Positions 19,318-28,528 of a stretch of DNA of 50,527 nucleotides are shown here, piece by piece. Origin of the DNA: an uncultured Lachnospiraceae bacterium (GTDB lineage: Bacteria; Bacillota; Clostridia; Lachnospirales; Lachnospiraceae); NCBI GenBank assembly GCA_947175055.1, contig CAMWLJ010000012.1, forward strand, positions 1 to 50,527, written 5' to 3'. A program made the translations under genes and the position numbers. Numbering within the stretch: the first letter of the stretch is position 1; each line of letters starts with the position of its first letter. Under the pieces are notes generated by a model. The model did not search any database. It worked only from the letters and a program-made list of their open reading frames with translations, and was not told the origin of the DNA.

Positions 19318-20550
19318 TTATTTGTCGTCAGCTGCCACTACGCCGGGAAGCTCTTTGCCTTCCAGGAACTCAAGGGAAGCACCGCCGCCTGTGGAGATGT
19401 GGGACATCTTGTCCGCGAAACCTAACTGATTAACAGCCGCTGCACTGTCGCCGCCGCCGATGATCGTCGTTGCAGACGTCTCAGCCAGAGACTTCGCTAC
19501 TGCGATCGTACCTTTTGCAAGAATAGGGTTCTCAAATACGCCCATCGGTCCGTTCCATACAACTGTCTTAGCAGACTTCACTGCATCTGCATAAAGCTCA
19601 GCCGTCTTCGTACCGATATCCAGACCCTCCTTATCAGCGGGGATCTTGTCAGCGTCAACTACCTCTACCTCGATCTCGGCATCGATCGGATTCGGGAAAC
19701 CGGATGCAACTGTCGTATCAACCGGAAGCAGCAGCTTCTTGCCCAGCTTCTCTGCCTTATCCATCATCTCTTTGCAGTAGTCAAGCTTCTCATCGTCTAC
19801 CAGGGAATTACCAATCTCCATACCCTGTGCCTTTAAGAATGTAAATGCCATACCGCCGCCAATGATCAATGTATCGCACTTCTCTAACAGGTTGTTGATA
19901 ACATTCAGCTTATCAGCTACCTTAGCGCCGCCGAGGATCGCTACGAAAGGTCTTACCGGATTCTCCACTGCGTTGCCCAGGAAGTCGATCTCCTTCTGCA
20001 TTAAGTAACCGACTGCGTTCTCGCCGCCTTTCTCAGAGATGTATTTCGTAACAACAGCCACGGATGCGTGTGCTCTGTGCGCAGAGCCAAATGCGTCGCA
20101 TACATAAACATCAGCCAGCTCAGCCAGCTCTTTCGCGAAAGCTTCGCCTGCATCTGTAGGCTTGGTCTCTTCCTTGCCACGGAAACGGGTATTCTGCAGA
20201 AGCACTACATCACCTTCATTCATAGCTGCAACTGCTGCCGTAGCTGCCTCGCCGGTCACATTGTAGTCTGCCACGAAATTGACAGGCTTGCCCAGCTTCT
20301 CGGACAGTCTCTCTGCTACCGGTGCAAGGGACTCGCCTTCGTTGGGGCCATTCTTAACCTTGCCCAGATGGGAGCAAAGAATAACCTTGCCGCCGTCAGC
20401 GATCAGTTTGTTGATCGTAGGGAGTGCCGCCACAATACGTGTTTCGTCTGTGATCTTGCCCTCTTTCAAAGGCACGTTAAAGTCACATCTTACCAGAACG
20501 CGTTTGCCTTTTACGTTAATGTCATCTACGGATTTCTTGTTTAAAGCCAT
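19318..20550 (-). CDS. pgk: Phosphoglycerate kinase
   Basis: A 410-residue enzyme that makes ATP from 1,3-bisphosphoglycerate. Typical features: the substrate-binding RCDFNVPL near residue 22, RIVAALPTI, the conserved CSHLGK and the [10 protein letters not shown] segment, and near the end the nucleotide-binding NGPMGVFE and the GGGDSAAAV loop. A strong AGGAGG precedes the ATG. It lies between gap and tpiA on one strand, but two terminator-like hairpins stand between gap and pgk, so pgk and tpiA may be transcribed partly on their own. Confidence 0.98.
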   Translation of the reverse strand: MALNKKSVDDINVKGKRVLVRCDFNVPLKEGKITDETRIVAALPTINKLIADGGKVILCSHLGKVKNGPNEGESLAPVAERLSEKLGKPVNFVADYNVTGEAATAAVAAMNEGDVVLLQNTRFRGKEETKPTDAGEAFAKELAELADVYVCDAFGSAHRAHASVAVVTKYISEKGGENAVGYLMQKEIDFLGNAVENPVRPFVAILGGAKVADKLNVINNLLEKCDTLIIGGGMAFTFLKAQGMEIGNSLVDDEKLDYCKEMMDKAEKLGKKLLLPVDTTVASGFPNPIDAEIEVEVVDADKIPADKEGLDIGTKTAELYADAVKSAKTVVWNGPMGVFENPILAKGTIAVAKSLAETSATTIIGGGDSAAAVNQLGFADKMSHISTGGGASLEFLEGKELPGVVAADDK

Positions 20551-20595
20551 TTTGAAATTCCTCCTGATTTTATTGTTCTATTTGCCTCTTGCCCC

Positions 20596-20624
20596 AAAAA
20601 AGAATCCTGGCTGCAGGATTCTCC
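20596..20624 (-). terminator. Terminator between gap and pgk (second of two)
   Basis: On the minus strand the palindrome AGAATCCTGCAGCCAGGATTCT is followed by a run of T residues. It lies about 45 bases ahead of the pgk start. Confidence 0.7.
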
Positions 20625-20655
20625 GCCTGCGGCGGGTCACTTTAGCGATACAAAA

Positions 20656-20684
20656 GAAGCCCGGCCCAGCGGCCGAGCCTCTTA
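20656..20684 (-). terminator. Terminator-like hairpin between gap and pgk (first of two)
   Basis: On the minus strand AGGCTCGGCC, loop GCTG and GGCCGGGCTT form a GC-rich stem of ten pairs with G-U wobbles, followed by CTTTTG. Confidence 0.6.
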
Positions 20685-20730
20685 AAAACGCATTTCAACT
20701 AACAAATAAGCCTTTCAAATCACTCTGATT

Positions 20731-20794
20731 TACTGTCTTATTCGAGTTCGCGAAGCGAATCTCGCAAAGTTAATTCCGCAGGAATTAACTTTTA
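20731..20794 (-). other. Two stem-loops directly behind gap
   Basis: Starting at the gap stop codon, the minus strand can fold a perfect stem (AGTTAATTCC, loop TGC, GGAATTAACT) and then a second hairpin around GATTCGCTTCGCGAA. Neither has a T-run. They may stabilise the 3' end of the gap message, which is usually very abundant. Confidence 0.5.
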
Positions 20795-21793
20795 TGCTAA
20801 CTCAGAGAAGTATTTGATAGTACGAACCATCTGAGATGTGTAGCTGTTCTCATTGTCATACCAGGAAACAACCTGAACCAGATTGTCTTCGCCAACCATA
20901 GTCTGTGTTGCATCGAAGATAGAACCATAGGTGCTGCCAACGATATCGGAAGAAACGATCTCATCCTCGTTATATGCGAAGGACTCTGTAGCTGCTGCCT
21001 TCATAGCTGCATTGATCTCTTCCTTCGTTACGGACTTCTCAACAGTTGCAACCAGGATTGTGGTAGAACCTGTCGGAGTAGGAACACGCTGTGCGGAACC
21101 GATCAGCTTGCCATTCAGTTCAGGGATAACAAGGCCGATAGCCTTAGCTGCGCCTGTGCTGTTAGGAACGATGTTCACTGCACCTGCACGAGATCTTCTC
21201 AGGTCACCCTTTCTCTGAGGACCATCAAGGATCATCTGGTCACCTGTGTAAGCATGAATCGTGCTCATGATACCGGACTTGATACCAGCCAGGTCATTCA
21301 GAGCTTTAGCCATAGGAGCGAGGCAGTTTGTTGTACAGGAAGCTGCGGAAATGATGGTATCCTCAGCCTTCAATGTCTCATGGTTAACATTGTAAACGAT
21401 TGTAGGAAGGTCGTTACCTGCAGGAGCGGAAATAACAACTTTTCTAGCGCCGGCATTGATGTGTGCCTGAGCCTTCTCTTTGCTTGTATAGAAGCCGGAG
21501 CACTCTAATACAACGTCAACATTTAATTCGCCCCAAGGACAATTGTTTGCATCGGGCTCTTTGTAGATCTTCAGTGTCTTGCCGTCAACTGTGATGGTAT
21601 CTTCGCCAGCGGATACAGTATCTGCCAGAGCGTACTTACCCTGAGAAGAATCATACTTCAACAGGTGTGCCAGCATCTTCGGGCTTGTCAGATCGTTGAT
21701 AGCCACTACTTCGTATCCTTCCGCGCCAAACATCTGTCTGAATGCAAGACGGCCAATACGGCCAAAACCATTAATTGCTACTCTTACTGCCAT
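20792..21793 (-). CDS. gap: Glyceraldehyde-3-phosphate dehydrogenase, type I
   Basis: A 333-residue glycolytic dehydrogenase. The Rossmann start [17 protein letters not shown] and aspartate 34 (AINDL) indicate NAD preference. The catalytic cysteine is C153 in [12 protein letters not shown], with the partner histidine in [10 protein letters not shown] and substrate-binding residues in [19 protein letters not shown] and [15 protein letters not shown] precedes the ATG. It is the first gene of gap-pgk-tpiA and probably forms a short abundant transcript of its own. Confidence 0.98.
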   Translation of the reverse strand: MAVRVAINGFGRIGRLAFRQMFGAEGYEVVAINDLTSPKMLAHLLKYDSSQGKYALADTVSAGEDTITVDGKTLKIYKEPDANNCPWGELNVDVVLECSGFYTSKEKAQAHINAGARKVVISAPAGNDLPTIVYNVNHETLKAEDTIISAASCTTNCLAPMAKALNDLAGIKSGIMSTIHAYTGDQMILDGPQRKGDLRRSRAGAVNIVPNSTGAAKAIGLVIPELNGKLIGSAQRVPTPTGSTTILVATVEKSVTKEEINAAMKAAATESFAYNEDEIVSSDIVGSTYGSIFDATQTMVGEDNLVQVVSWYDNENSYTSQMVRTIKYFSELA

Positions 21794-21820
21794 TTTTAGT
21801 CCCTCCTAAATAATCTTTTT

Positions 21821-21869
21821 ATTATAATCTTACCAGTCTGTACATATTTATGATATCTTTAACTGGTAA
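21821..21869 (-). promoter_or_regulatory. gap -10 box and candidate operator
   Basis: A perfect minus-strand TATAAT (21821-21826) lies 28 bases ahead of the gap start, but no good -35 hexamer is found at the right distance. Instead, an 8-bp perfect inverted repeat (TTACCAGT at 21830-21837 and ACTGGTAA at 21862-21869) spans that region, as expected for an activator or repressor site. Which regulator binds is unknown. Confidence 0.45.
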
Positions 21870-22072
21870 AATTTAGTCGGCAGATATATTTTACCTAATT
21901 TGTCCAAATAATTCAAGATGTAATTCAAAAATCTGTAAATAAAATCTATAAACATAATAAGTAGAAACCACTGCAAAATAAAGATTTCTGTAACTACTTT
22001 GTTATAATTTATTTCAAAACTCCTCCTGCATCGGATTTTATGAACTTTTAACTGAGATATCAAGAAATATAT
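21870..22072. other. AT-rich divergent intergenic region, no gene seen
   Basis: The space between gap and the PHP phosphatase gene (about 360 bases in all) is AT-rich. A 71-codon minus-strand frame (21848-22063) has no ribosome binding site and overlaps the gap promoter region, so I do not call it a gene. Confidence 0.5.
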
Positions 22073-22101
22073 TTGTATATACCGTCAATTTCCGCTATAC
22101 T
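22073..22101 (+). promoter_or_regulatory. Promoter of the PHP phosphatase gene
   Basis: TTGTAT (22073-22078) and TATACT (22096-22101) with a 17-base spacer, about 55 bases ahead of the start codon at 22157. Confidence 0.65.
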
Positions 22102-22156
22102 AAAGTTGTTATTGAAACACACACGATCTACAACATTTGTATAAGGAGGCTTTATT

Positions 22157-22975
22157 ATGCCCATCACTGCTGACTACCACCTGCATTCTTCTTTCTCCGG
22201 CGACTCAGATACACCCATGGAAGAAATGATCCTGAAGGGAATTCAACTGGGACTGACCGGAATGTGCTTCACGGAACATCACGATCTGGATTTCCCGGTA
22301 ACAGAATCCACACCTGCCGGACTCTTTGAGCTCAACCCTGATTCTTACCTGTACGACTTTCTGAAATTAAAGGAACGATACGCAGGCCAGATCACGCTCT
22401 GCTTCGGCGTAGAACTGGGGATGCAGCCCCATCTTGCACGGCAGAATGCGGCTTTTGTGATAGCCCATGAGTATGATTTCGTCATCGCCTCCTCCCACAT
22501 CTGCCACGGGAAGGATCCTTACTATCCTGCTTTCTACGAAGGACGCAGTCAGGATGAGGCATATCTGGAATACCTTGCATCCATCCCGGAGAATCTGCAG
22601 GCTTTCAGCAACTTCGATGTCTACGGCCATCTGGACTATGTGGTGCGCTACGGCCCGCAGAAAGACGAGGGATATTCTTATGAAAAATACCGGGATATCT
22701 TTGAACAGATCCTGCGGCGTCTGATCAGTATGGATAAGGGCATCGAGATCAACACTTCCGCACTGGCCAAAGGAATGCGCGAGCCCAACCCTTGCATCGG
22801 TGCTTTGAAGCGCTACCGTGAGTTGGGCGGGGAGATCATCACCGCAGGCTCCGACGCCCACGCTCCCGCACAGATCGCCCATGCCTTTGACCGGGCTGCA
22901 GATATATTAAAAGACTGCGGTTTCCGGTACTATACGACCTTTGAAAAACGCAGTCCTTCTTTCCATAAGTTATGA
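22157..22975 (+). CDS. hisJ: Histidinol-phosphatase (PHP family)
   Basis: A 272-residue PHP-domain phosphoesterase. The metal-binding motifs are in order: DYHLHSSFSGD at the start, TEHHD near residue 39, the glutamate in GVELGMQP, SSHICHG, the histidine in VYGHLDYV, and the final AGSDAHAP. This pattern is that of the PHP-type histidinol-phosphatase (HisK/HisJ), the last-but-one phosphatase step of histidine synthesis. AAGGAGG precedes the ATG. No other his gene is nearby, so a different phosphate ester cannot be excluded. Confidence 0.88.
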   Translation: MPITADYHLHSSFSGDSDTPMEEMILKGIQLGLTGMCFTEHHDLDFPVTESTPAGLFELNPDSYLYDFLKLKERYAGQITLCFGVELGMQPHLARQNAAFVIAHEYDFVIASSHICHGKDPYYPAFYEGRSQDEAYLEYLASIPENLQAFSNFDVYGHLDYVVRYGPQKDEGYSYEKYRDIFEQILRRLISMDKGIEINTSALAKGMREPNPCIGALKRYRELGGEIITAGSDAHAPAQIAHAFDRAADILKDCGFRYYTTFEKRSPSFHKL

Positions 22976-23008
22976 TCAATTACTGCAGGCAACTCCTCAC
23001 GCAACTCC

Positions 23009-24100
23009 TCAAAAGACCGAAAATGCACCCTCAATCTTCTCCCGCAGTTGCAAAAGCGCCTCCCTGCTCACCAGAAAAAACGTCCTGCCGTTTACCTGCA
23101 CCGCCGCGTAAGTCTCATCATAAGCAAAATACTTCTGCGTAATCTTTGGCGCTCCCTCCATGTTTCTTTCATAAGTAATACTCATGAGCAATTCTCTGTC
23201 CGCGGATGCTGCCTCCGCCTCCCATTCTTCCCGGGGCAGCTCCTTTTCTAGAAAAACACTCATAAGCGTCGTATACAATGCATAAAAATCTTCACTTTCC
23301 ACTGCCTGCTCCCCCAACAAAAACGTCTTTGGTTCAATCCGCATCTCATACTGTTCTTCCCCGGTATCGATTGTCACTTTGGAAACCGTCTCCACATTGA
23401 CCACACTCACTACCTTTAATATGCAGGCATAAGGATCCACATCAAAGACTTCCTCAACACTACTGCAGTCAGCCAGCCAGAGTCTGCCCAAAGCCTCCAC
23501 ATAGCGATTCCCCTGTGCGTCCTCCCTGCCAAACCGAAACAAAAGCCCCCGGTCCGGTTTGGCCCGTCCGCCCTCTGCGGTCTGTTCACTGTAATAAGCC
23601 ACAAATACCGTATCCGCACTGTCCTCTATCCCTGCCTGTTCTCTTGTTATATCCATATCCTCCACAGAGGTCAGCTCCATCTCTGTCAGTGTCCTAAAAT
23701 ACGCGTACATGGCTTCCGTATCCACCACTGCCATAGACTGGTAAGGCACGGAAATCGCCCAACAATCATAAGTATTCTTATACACCCGCGGCTCATAGGA
23801 AACTGCGAAGCATGCTTCCCCGCCCCGCACCACCGATACACCGCGCATTGCCTCCGCCGTAAATGTCCCCGGCTCCCCTTCTTCCAGAGTAGCCTCCCAC
23901 TCTGCCAGACTGTTCTCCTCCGGCTTTACTTCCTCCGGTTCTCCCTCTTTTTTCTGCTGCTCCGGATTCCCTGCTCCTTCTTGCGGCATGTTCTCAGTAT
24001 GCCCACACTCGCCAAACAGCAAACTGCCAAGCGTTAAAACGACAATTGCCAAGCCAGTTGCGCACCACGTCACCGGCCTTCTTCTCATTTTATCAAACAT
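23009..24100 (-). CDS. Membrane-anchored extracellular protein, DUF4340-like
   Basis: A 363-residue protein with one N-terminal hydrophobic segment (about residues 11-29) preceded by arginines, then a low-complexity linker rich in E, P and Q (residues 35-70). It is thus likely anchored in the membrane with most of the chain outside. The cysteine at the end of the helix (FGEC) is a poor lipobox, so lipidation is doubtful. The remainder is two similar beta-rich halves (DTEAMYAYFRTLTEMEL, then ESEDFYALYTTLMSVFLE) as in DUF4340 proteins; this match is from memory and tentative. It lies 70 bases behind the YesN-type regulator and may belong to the sugar-uptake operon. Confidence 0.6.
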   Translation of the reverse strand: MFDKMRRRPVTWCATGLAIVVLTLGSLLFGECGHTENMPQEGAGNPEQQKKEGEPEEVKPEENSLAEWEATLEEGEPGTFTAEAMRGVSVVRGGEACFAVSYEPRVYKNTYDCWAISVPYQSMAVVDTEAMYAYFRTLTEMELTSVEDMDITREQAGIEDSADTVFVAYYSEQTAEGGRAKPDRGLLFRFGREDAQGNRYVEALGRLWLADCSSVEEVFDVDPYACILKVVSVVNVETVSKVTIDTGEEQYEMRIEPKTFLLGEQAVESEDFYALYTTLMSVFLEKELPREEWEAEAASADRELLMSITYERNMEGAPKITQKYFAYDETYAAVQVNGRTFFLVSREALLQLREKIEGAFSVF

Positions 24101-24169
24101 AACCCTGACTCTCCCTCTTTGCCACTATGCACGGTTCTGACTGCTCACAATAGCTGCATTTGTATATCA

Positions 24170-25741
24170 TCACGATTTCTCCCGGTGTTGTACCTGCTCC
24201 CGATACCGCACCGGAGACACACCGATGTGCTTTTTAAAAGCCAGAGAAAAATAATTCATATCATGATATCCTACCATGATCGAAATCTCTCCTACTTTCA
24301 ACGTCGTCGTAGACAACAACGACTTCGCCCGCTCAATCCTCTTACGCACGATATACTCGTTACAACCCTCCCCTGTCACTCTTTTAAAAAGCCTGGAAAG
24401 ATAGTTCGGCGTCACATAATACTGCTCCGCCAAGCTGGCCACTGTCAGATCGTCCGACAGATTCTCATGGATTCTGCGCTTCACTTTGCCAATCAGTTCA
24501 TGAACTTCTCCGTCCTCCCCCTCAAATAGATTCTCCAGAAACATAGCCGTCACCTGACACGCCCTCTCCCTGTCCACACCGGACACTGCCTGCATCAGTT
24601 CGCTCAATTTCTCTCTGGCGCTGTTCCCCGTATCGCTGAACCGAGCGAAATAAACCGACGACGCCAACTCAAAACAACAGCTTCTGGCATATCGGGCCGA
24701 CAGATTATAAGATTCCACTGCCACACAAAACCTCTCAAAGATATGTCCTACCTTCTCCTTTTCACCTACATTACACACAAGCGCATTACGGAACTCCCGA
24801 AAAACATCCTGAAAAATATCCTCCCCTTTCCGGTTCCAATCCACCGCACAGAACTTCTCAAACTCCTCCCGCTCATGCTCCAGCACAAACACAGCATCGT
24901 TGTAGGAAATACGCAGATTCTCAATCCGCTTTCTCACACTGCCCCAGATGATCCGCGCCCTGGTCTCCAGCTCGTCATTCAAAATCGCCAACAGCTGTTC
25001 TGCCAGCTCTTCTTCCTTGCGTCCTTCGTCACAGAAAAAGGCAATCGTAATCCGCATCTTTTCATCCACAAAAGTAATGCCCCGCTTCTGCTCGTCGATC
25101 ATCCCGATACAGATATGCTTCACGGTCTGCATGCGGAACCCTTCACTGTCCAGATCCTCTTCCCCTGTCACACCAGGAAGCAAGATGCCGATTCGCATCG
25201 TCTGGCTATCCTCAAAAGGATACTCTTTCCGAAATACACCCGCCCGTTCCAGACAGTCTTCTCTTCCCAGCACAAGCGAGCGCATAAACTCCTCCATCTC
25301 CATCTGTTGTCTGACTCCCTGCGCGCGACTTTTTGTCCTGCTGTTTTCTTCTTTGATCCGCCTGCTTTCCAACCAGTCCACCTGGGCAAGAATGCTCTTT
25401 TGCAACTCCATTTCGTCAATCGGTTTCAAGAGAAAATCATGTACCTGCAGCTGCAGTGCCTGTCTGGCATACTCAAAGCGATCGTATCCTGTCAGGACTA
25501 TGACCCGCATATCCGCATCCTGTTCCCTGATCTGTCCTACAAGCTCCAGCCCCGACATTTCCGCCATGCTGATGTCCGTAATCATGATCTGCGGCTGGTG
25601 TTCTCTGATCAGTGTTGCCGCCTCCTTGGCGGAGGACGCCGTATACACTTCCGCAATCTGCATCTGTTCCCAAGGCATCGCGTTTTTAATCCCCATTCGG
25701 ATCATTTTTTCATCATCTACGATCAAAATCCTATATCTCAC
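24170..25741 (-). CDS. Response regulator with AraC-type DNA-binding domain (YesN-like)
   Basis: A 523-residue transcription regulator. It has an N-terminal receiver domain (VDDE at residues 8-11, phosphorylated aspartate D56 in MITDISM, conserved threonine in VLTGYDRF), a long middle region, and a C-terminal AraC double helix-turn-helix (LAEQYYVTPNYLSRLFKRVTG and VGYHDMNYFSLAFKK). The start is set at the GTG at 25741 because AAAGGAG lies five bases ahead; an upstream TTG at 25792 has no such site. It pairs with the YesM-type kinase encoded just upstream and should activate the adjacent ABC transporter genes. Confidence 0.9.
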   Translation of the reverse strand: MRYRILIVDDEKMIRMGIKNAMPWEQMQIAEVYTASSAKEAATLIREHQPQIMITDISMAEMSGLELVGQIREQDADMRVIVLTGYDRFEYARQALQLQVHDFLLKPIDEMELQKSILAQVDWLESRRIKEENSRTKSRAQGVRQQMEMEEFMRSLVLGREDCLERAGVFRKEYPFEDSQTMRIGILLPGVTGEEDLDSEGFRMQTVKHICIGMIDEQKRGITFVDEKMRITIAFFCDEGRKEEELAEQLLAILNDELETRARIIWGSVRKRIENLRISYNDAVFVLEHEREEFEKFCAVDWNRKGEDIFQDVFREFRNALVCNVGEKEKVGHIFERFCVAVESYNLSARYARSCCFELASSVYFARFSDTGNSAREKLSELMQAVSGVDRERACQVTAMFLENLFEGEDGEVHELIGKVKRRIHENLSDDLTVASLAEQYYVTPNYLSRLFKRVTGEGCNEYIVRKRIERAKSLLSTTTLKVGEISIMVGYHDMNYFSLAFKKHIGVSPVRYREQVQHREKS

Positions 25742-25797
25742 AACCGCTCCTTTATCCTGAACTTCCTGCTCTGATTTATGTTCTTTAAACAAGAGTC

Positions 25798-27546
25798 CTA
25801 ACCTTCCTCTGGCAGCCGTATCTCCACACAGACGCCCTTCTTTCGGCCTTTTTGAAACCTTAGTCCGAACTTTGTTCCATACAAAAGTTCGATTCGCTTG
25901 TTGATATTCGAGATACCGTAACCGACATCCCGCCTCATATCCGATATGTGTTCATTGATATATGCGATCCGCTCAGGATCCATGCCGCCGCCGTCATCCG
26001 TCACCGTCAGACTGACCGCACCCTCCTTTTCATAGACCGCGATCTCCACGGTCCCTGTCTCTCCTTCTTTTACCCGGATGCCGTGATAGATACAGTTTTC
26101 CACAAGGGGCTGCAGCGTCAGCTTCGGAATCGGCAGGGATGCAAAGCGCTCCGGTACCTTTTCTGTCAGAGCGATAATATTACCATACCGCATATTCTGT
26201 ATGATCAGATAATTCCTGACATGCTCCAGTTCCATCTCAAGAGTGATGATGTCTTCCCCTTCGCTTAAGCAGATTCGGTAGTACTGTGCCAGCGCCTTCA
26301 CCATCGTGGAAATCTCCTGATTGCCGCCCGCCAATGCCTGCCAGTGGATGCATTCCAGTGTATTGTAGAGAAAATGTGGCTGAATCTGAGACTGCAATGC
26401 ATTGAAACGCATCATATCCAGCTGTCGCTGCTCCTCCTTCACCTGTTTCATCAGTACGTCGATTTCGTCCATCATGATATTGAATCCGTCTGCCAGCTTC
26501 CTGCCGTCGCTGTCCATATCTGCCAGCTCAATACGTATGCCCAGATTACCGCCCGATACGTCATTCATCTTTGAGACGACTTTGTTGATAGGACGATACA
26601 GTCTTTTGATGATATTCCTTGCCAGCGTCAGCGCGGTCACAGTAGCCGCCAGTGTCACCAGGATCAGCAGCAGAATCGAACCGAAACAGTTCTGATATAG
26701 AGACCATGCCGGAACCTCGCTGATCATATAGAAGTTCCAGTCTTTTACCCGTTGATAACTGACCAGCTTCCCGTTTTGCCAGAACATCCCGTGGTCTTTC
26801 TGTATTCTGTCCGCGAAGACGATTTTCTGACCGATCTTGCCCGCGTCCTGTGTGGACACGATCCTTCCCTCCACATCCGTCAGATATAAATTTGCACTAT
26901 ACTGCAACTCATGCTGACTAAAACGAGTCAACAGATTGTCATCCAGATTCACAATGATCATACCATTGCTGTTGCCCATTCTCGTCACGGAATAAGCCGG
27001 AAAATACAGCGTCAACGTATACTTCCTGCCTTTATGATAATTATTTGAAAAATTGACCCGCAGCGTCCCTCGGTGCTTCGCCTGCATACTCTGTGCATAA
27101 TCCTTTTCGTAGCTGGTCTCAAAGCTGCTCTCACTGACCGCACTGTTGCCGTTATAAAGAAACTGACCCAGTGCCTCATTTGTCACCGCAATAAAATTAG
27201 CGTTATGCTGAACATAAAGCATGTTTAAAAAGGAACTGTACACATTCCCCATCTCACTGTACAATTCCTGCATGTTGCTGCTCTCACAATACTTTTGCAC
27301 ATGCGTATCCAGAATAATGGAAATGGCAAGCGCTTTATACTGCTCCAGATTATCCGCGTAGTCCTCCGCCAGAAACACCAGCTGCTCCTGCACATATCGG
27401 CCGTTCTGATCCGTAACGGATCGGATATGGGAAAAAGTAGAAATCCCGATTGCCGCGACCGCGATAACCGTGATCGTCCAGATGATAACATAATTCATCT
27501 TCTTTTCAAAATTCCAACTCTGGTTCCACTTCTCCCAAAATACCAT
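25798..27546 (-). CDS. Sensor histidine kinase (YesM-like)
   Basis: A 582-residue membrane kinase. One helix near residues 18-40 is followed by an extracellular dCache-type sensor of about 230 residues, a second helix, a HAMP domain, and the His_kinase domain with the phosphorylated histidine in SQIQPHFLYNTLE. The C-terminal ATPase domain shows PLVENCIYHGI (N box), DDGGGMD (G1 box) and GYGISNINKRI (G2 box). The ATG at 27546 has AGAGGAG six bases ahead; a GTG at 27582 is less likely. It precedes its response regulator by 56 bases and follows a sugar ABC importer, so it probably senses the imported sugar outside the cell. Confidence 0.92.
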   Translation of the reverse strand: MVFWEKWNQSWNFEKKMNYVIIWTITVIAVAAIGISTFSHIRSVTDQNGRYVQEQLVFLAEDYADNLEQYKALAISIILDTHVQKYCESSNMQELYSEMGNVYSSFLNMLYVQHNANFIAVTNEALGQFLYNGNSAVSESSFETSYEKDYAQSMQAKHRGTLRVNFSNNYHKGRKYTLTLYFPAYSVTRMGNSNGMIIVNLDDNLLTRFSQHELQYSANLYLTDVEGRIVSTQDAGKIGQKIVFADRIQKDHGMFWQNGKLVSYQRVKDWNFYMISEVPAWSLYQNCFGSILLLILVTLAATVTALTLARNIIKRLYRPINKVVSKMNDVSGGNLGIRIELADMDSDGRKLADGFNIMMDEIDVLMKQVKEEQRQLDMMRFNALQSQIQPHFLYNTLECIHWQALAGGNQEISTMVKALAQYYRICLSEGEDIITLEMELEHVRNYLIIQNMRYGNIIALTEKVPERFASLPIPKLTLQPLVENCIYHGIRVKEGETGTVEIAVYEKEGAVSLTVTDDGGGMDPERIAYINEHISDMRRDVGYGISNINKRIELLYGTKFGLRFQKGRKKGVCVEIRLPEEG

Positions 27547-27608
27547 ATCACTCTCCTCTGTATTTTCCCAGTCATTTTCCACAATCCCGGAAAGTGCCCG
27601 CCTCTTTC

Positions 27609-27665
27609 AAACATGAAGTTCTTCTCAGGCTGCGTTCTTCGCTGCCTTAGAAGAACTTCATGTTT
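27609..27665 (-). other. Very strong intercistronic hairpin between transporter and regulator genes
   Basis: A perfect 17-bp stem (arms 27609-27625 and 27649-27665) begins in the stop codon of the upstream permease gene; the loop can pair further (AGGC with GCCT, GCG with CGC). Only three T residues follow, so it looks like an mRNA-protecting or partially terminating hairpin in front of the kinase gene. Confidence 0.75.
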
Positions 27666-28522
27666 TAACCTTTGACAGCTCCGGCCGTCATACCTTTTAC
27701 CAGCTTATCCTGTGCAAAAATAAACAGTAGAATCATTGGTAGCACCGTCAGTGTGAGCACCGCCATGATCATCGGCGTATTCATGGAATACTGCCCCTGG
27801 AAATCCCACACCGCCAGCGGCAGCGTCCGATTTTTCGGCGATTGGGTCAAGGTGTAGGCAAAGCTAAACTCATTCCAGATGTTAACGCCGTTGTAGATGG
27901 CCAGCGTAGACAGCCCCGGTTTTGCCAGCGGCAAGATCATTGTAAAAAACATCCTGTATTTGTTACATCCGTCGATTTCCGCCGACTCCTCGATTTCCTT
28001 TGGAATCCCCATCATGAAACTGGTGAGAATGAACACGGATATAGGCAATGCGAAAGCCACATTCGGCCCAATCATCGCCCAGATTGTATCATATATTTTC
28101 AGGCTCTTCGTCATCTGAAACACCGGAATCAACGTAATGTGGATTGGAATCGCCATACAGGCCACGATTACCCCATAGAGAAAACCGTTCATCCGGAATC
28201 GGAACCGTGCCAAAGGGTATGCTGCGCAAGCTGCGATAAATAGGACAAGCAGCAGCGACAAGCAAAGCACAAACACACTGTTCCCGAAATATTTCACGAA
28301 ACCGCCGCTCAACACTTCCTCGTAATTGGCGAAATTCAGTTTCTCTGGCGGAGCGAAGACCCCCTTCGTCAGCATCTCAAATTTTCCCTTAAAGGAATTG
28401 AATACCATAAAAATAAAAGGAAGCACCGCCGTTATCGTCGCAATGCACGCCAGCAGAATGGCCGCTGCCCAGCTGGTCCTGCTCTTTATGCTGCTTTTCT
28501 GAAACTCCTTTTCCATCTGCAC
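27665..28522 (-). CDS. Carbohydrate ABC transporter permease (MalG-type)
   Basis: A 285-residue inner-membrane permease with six hydrophobic helices. The EAA loop that docks the ATPase reads EIEESAEIDGCNKYRMFFTMILPLAKPG, as in the MalG half of family-1 sugar importers. The ending KGMTAGAVKG is very typical. It starts six bases behind the stop of the partner permease gene. No ATPase gene is present; importers of this class usually share an MsmX-type ATPase encoded elsewhere. Confidence 0.93.
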   Translation of the reverse strand: MQMEKEFQKSSIKSRTSWAAAILLACIATITAVLPFIFMVFNSFKGKFEMLTKGVFAPPEKLNFANYEEVLSGGFVKYFGNSVFVLCLSLLLVLFIAACAAYPLARFRFRMNGFLYGVIVACMAIPIHITLIPVFQMTKSLKIYDTIWAMIGPNVAFALPISVFILTSFMMGIPKEIEESAEIDGCNKYRMFFTMILPLAKPGLSTLAIYNGVNIWNEFSFAYTLTQSPKNRTLPLAVWDFQGQYSMNTPMIMAVLTLTVLPMILLFIFAQDKLVKGMTAGAVKG

Positions 28523-28528
28523 ACCCTC

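Noticed and set aside
21848-22063. 71-codon minus-strand open frame
   Set aside because: No ribosome binding site, AT-rich low-complexity composition, and it overlaps the promoter and operator region of gap.
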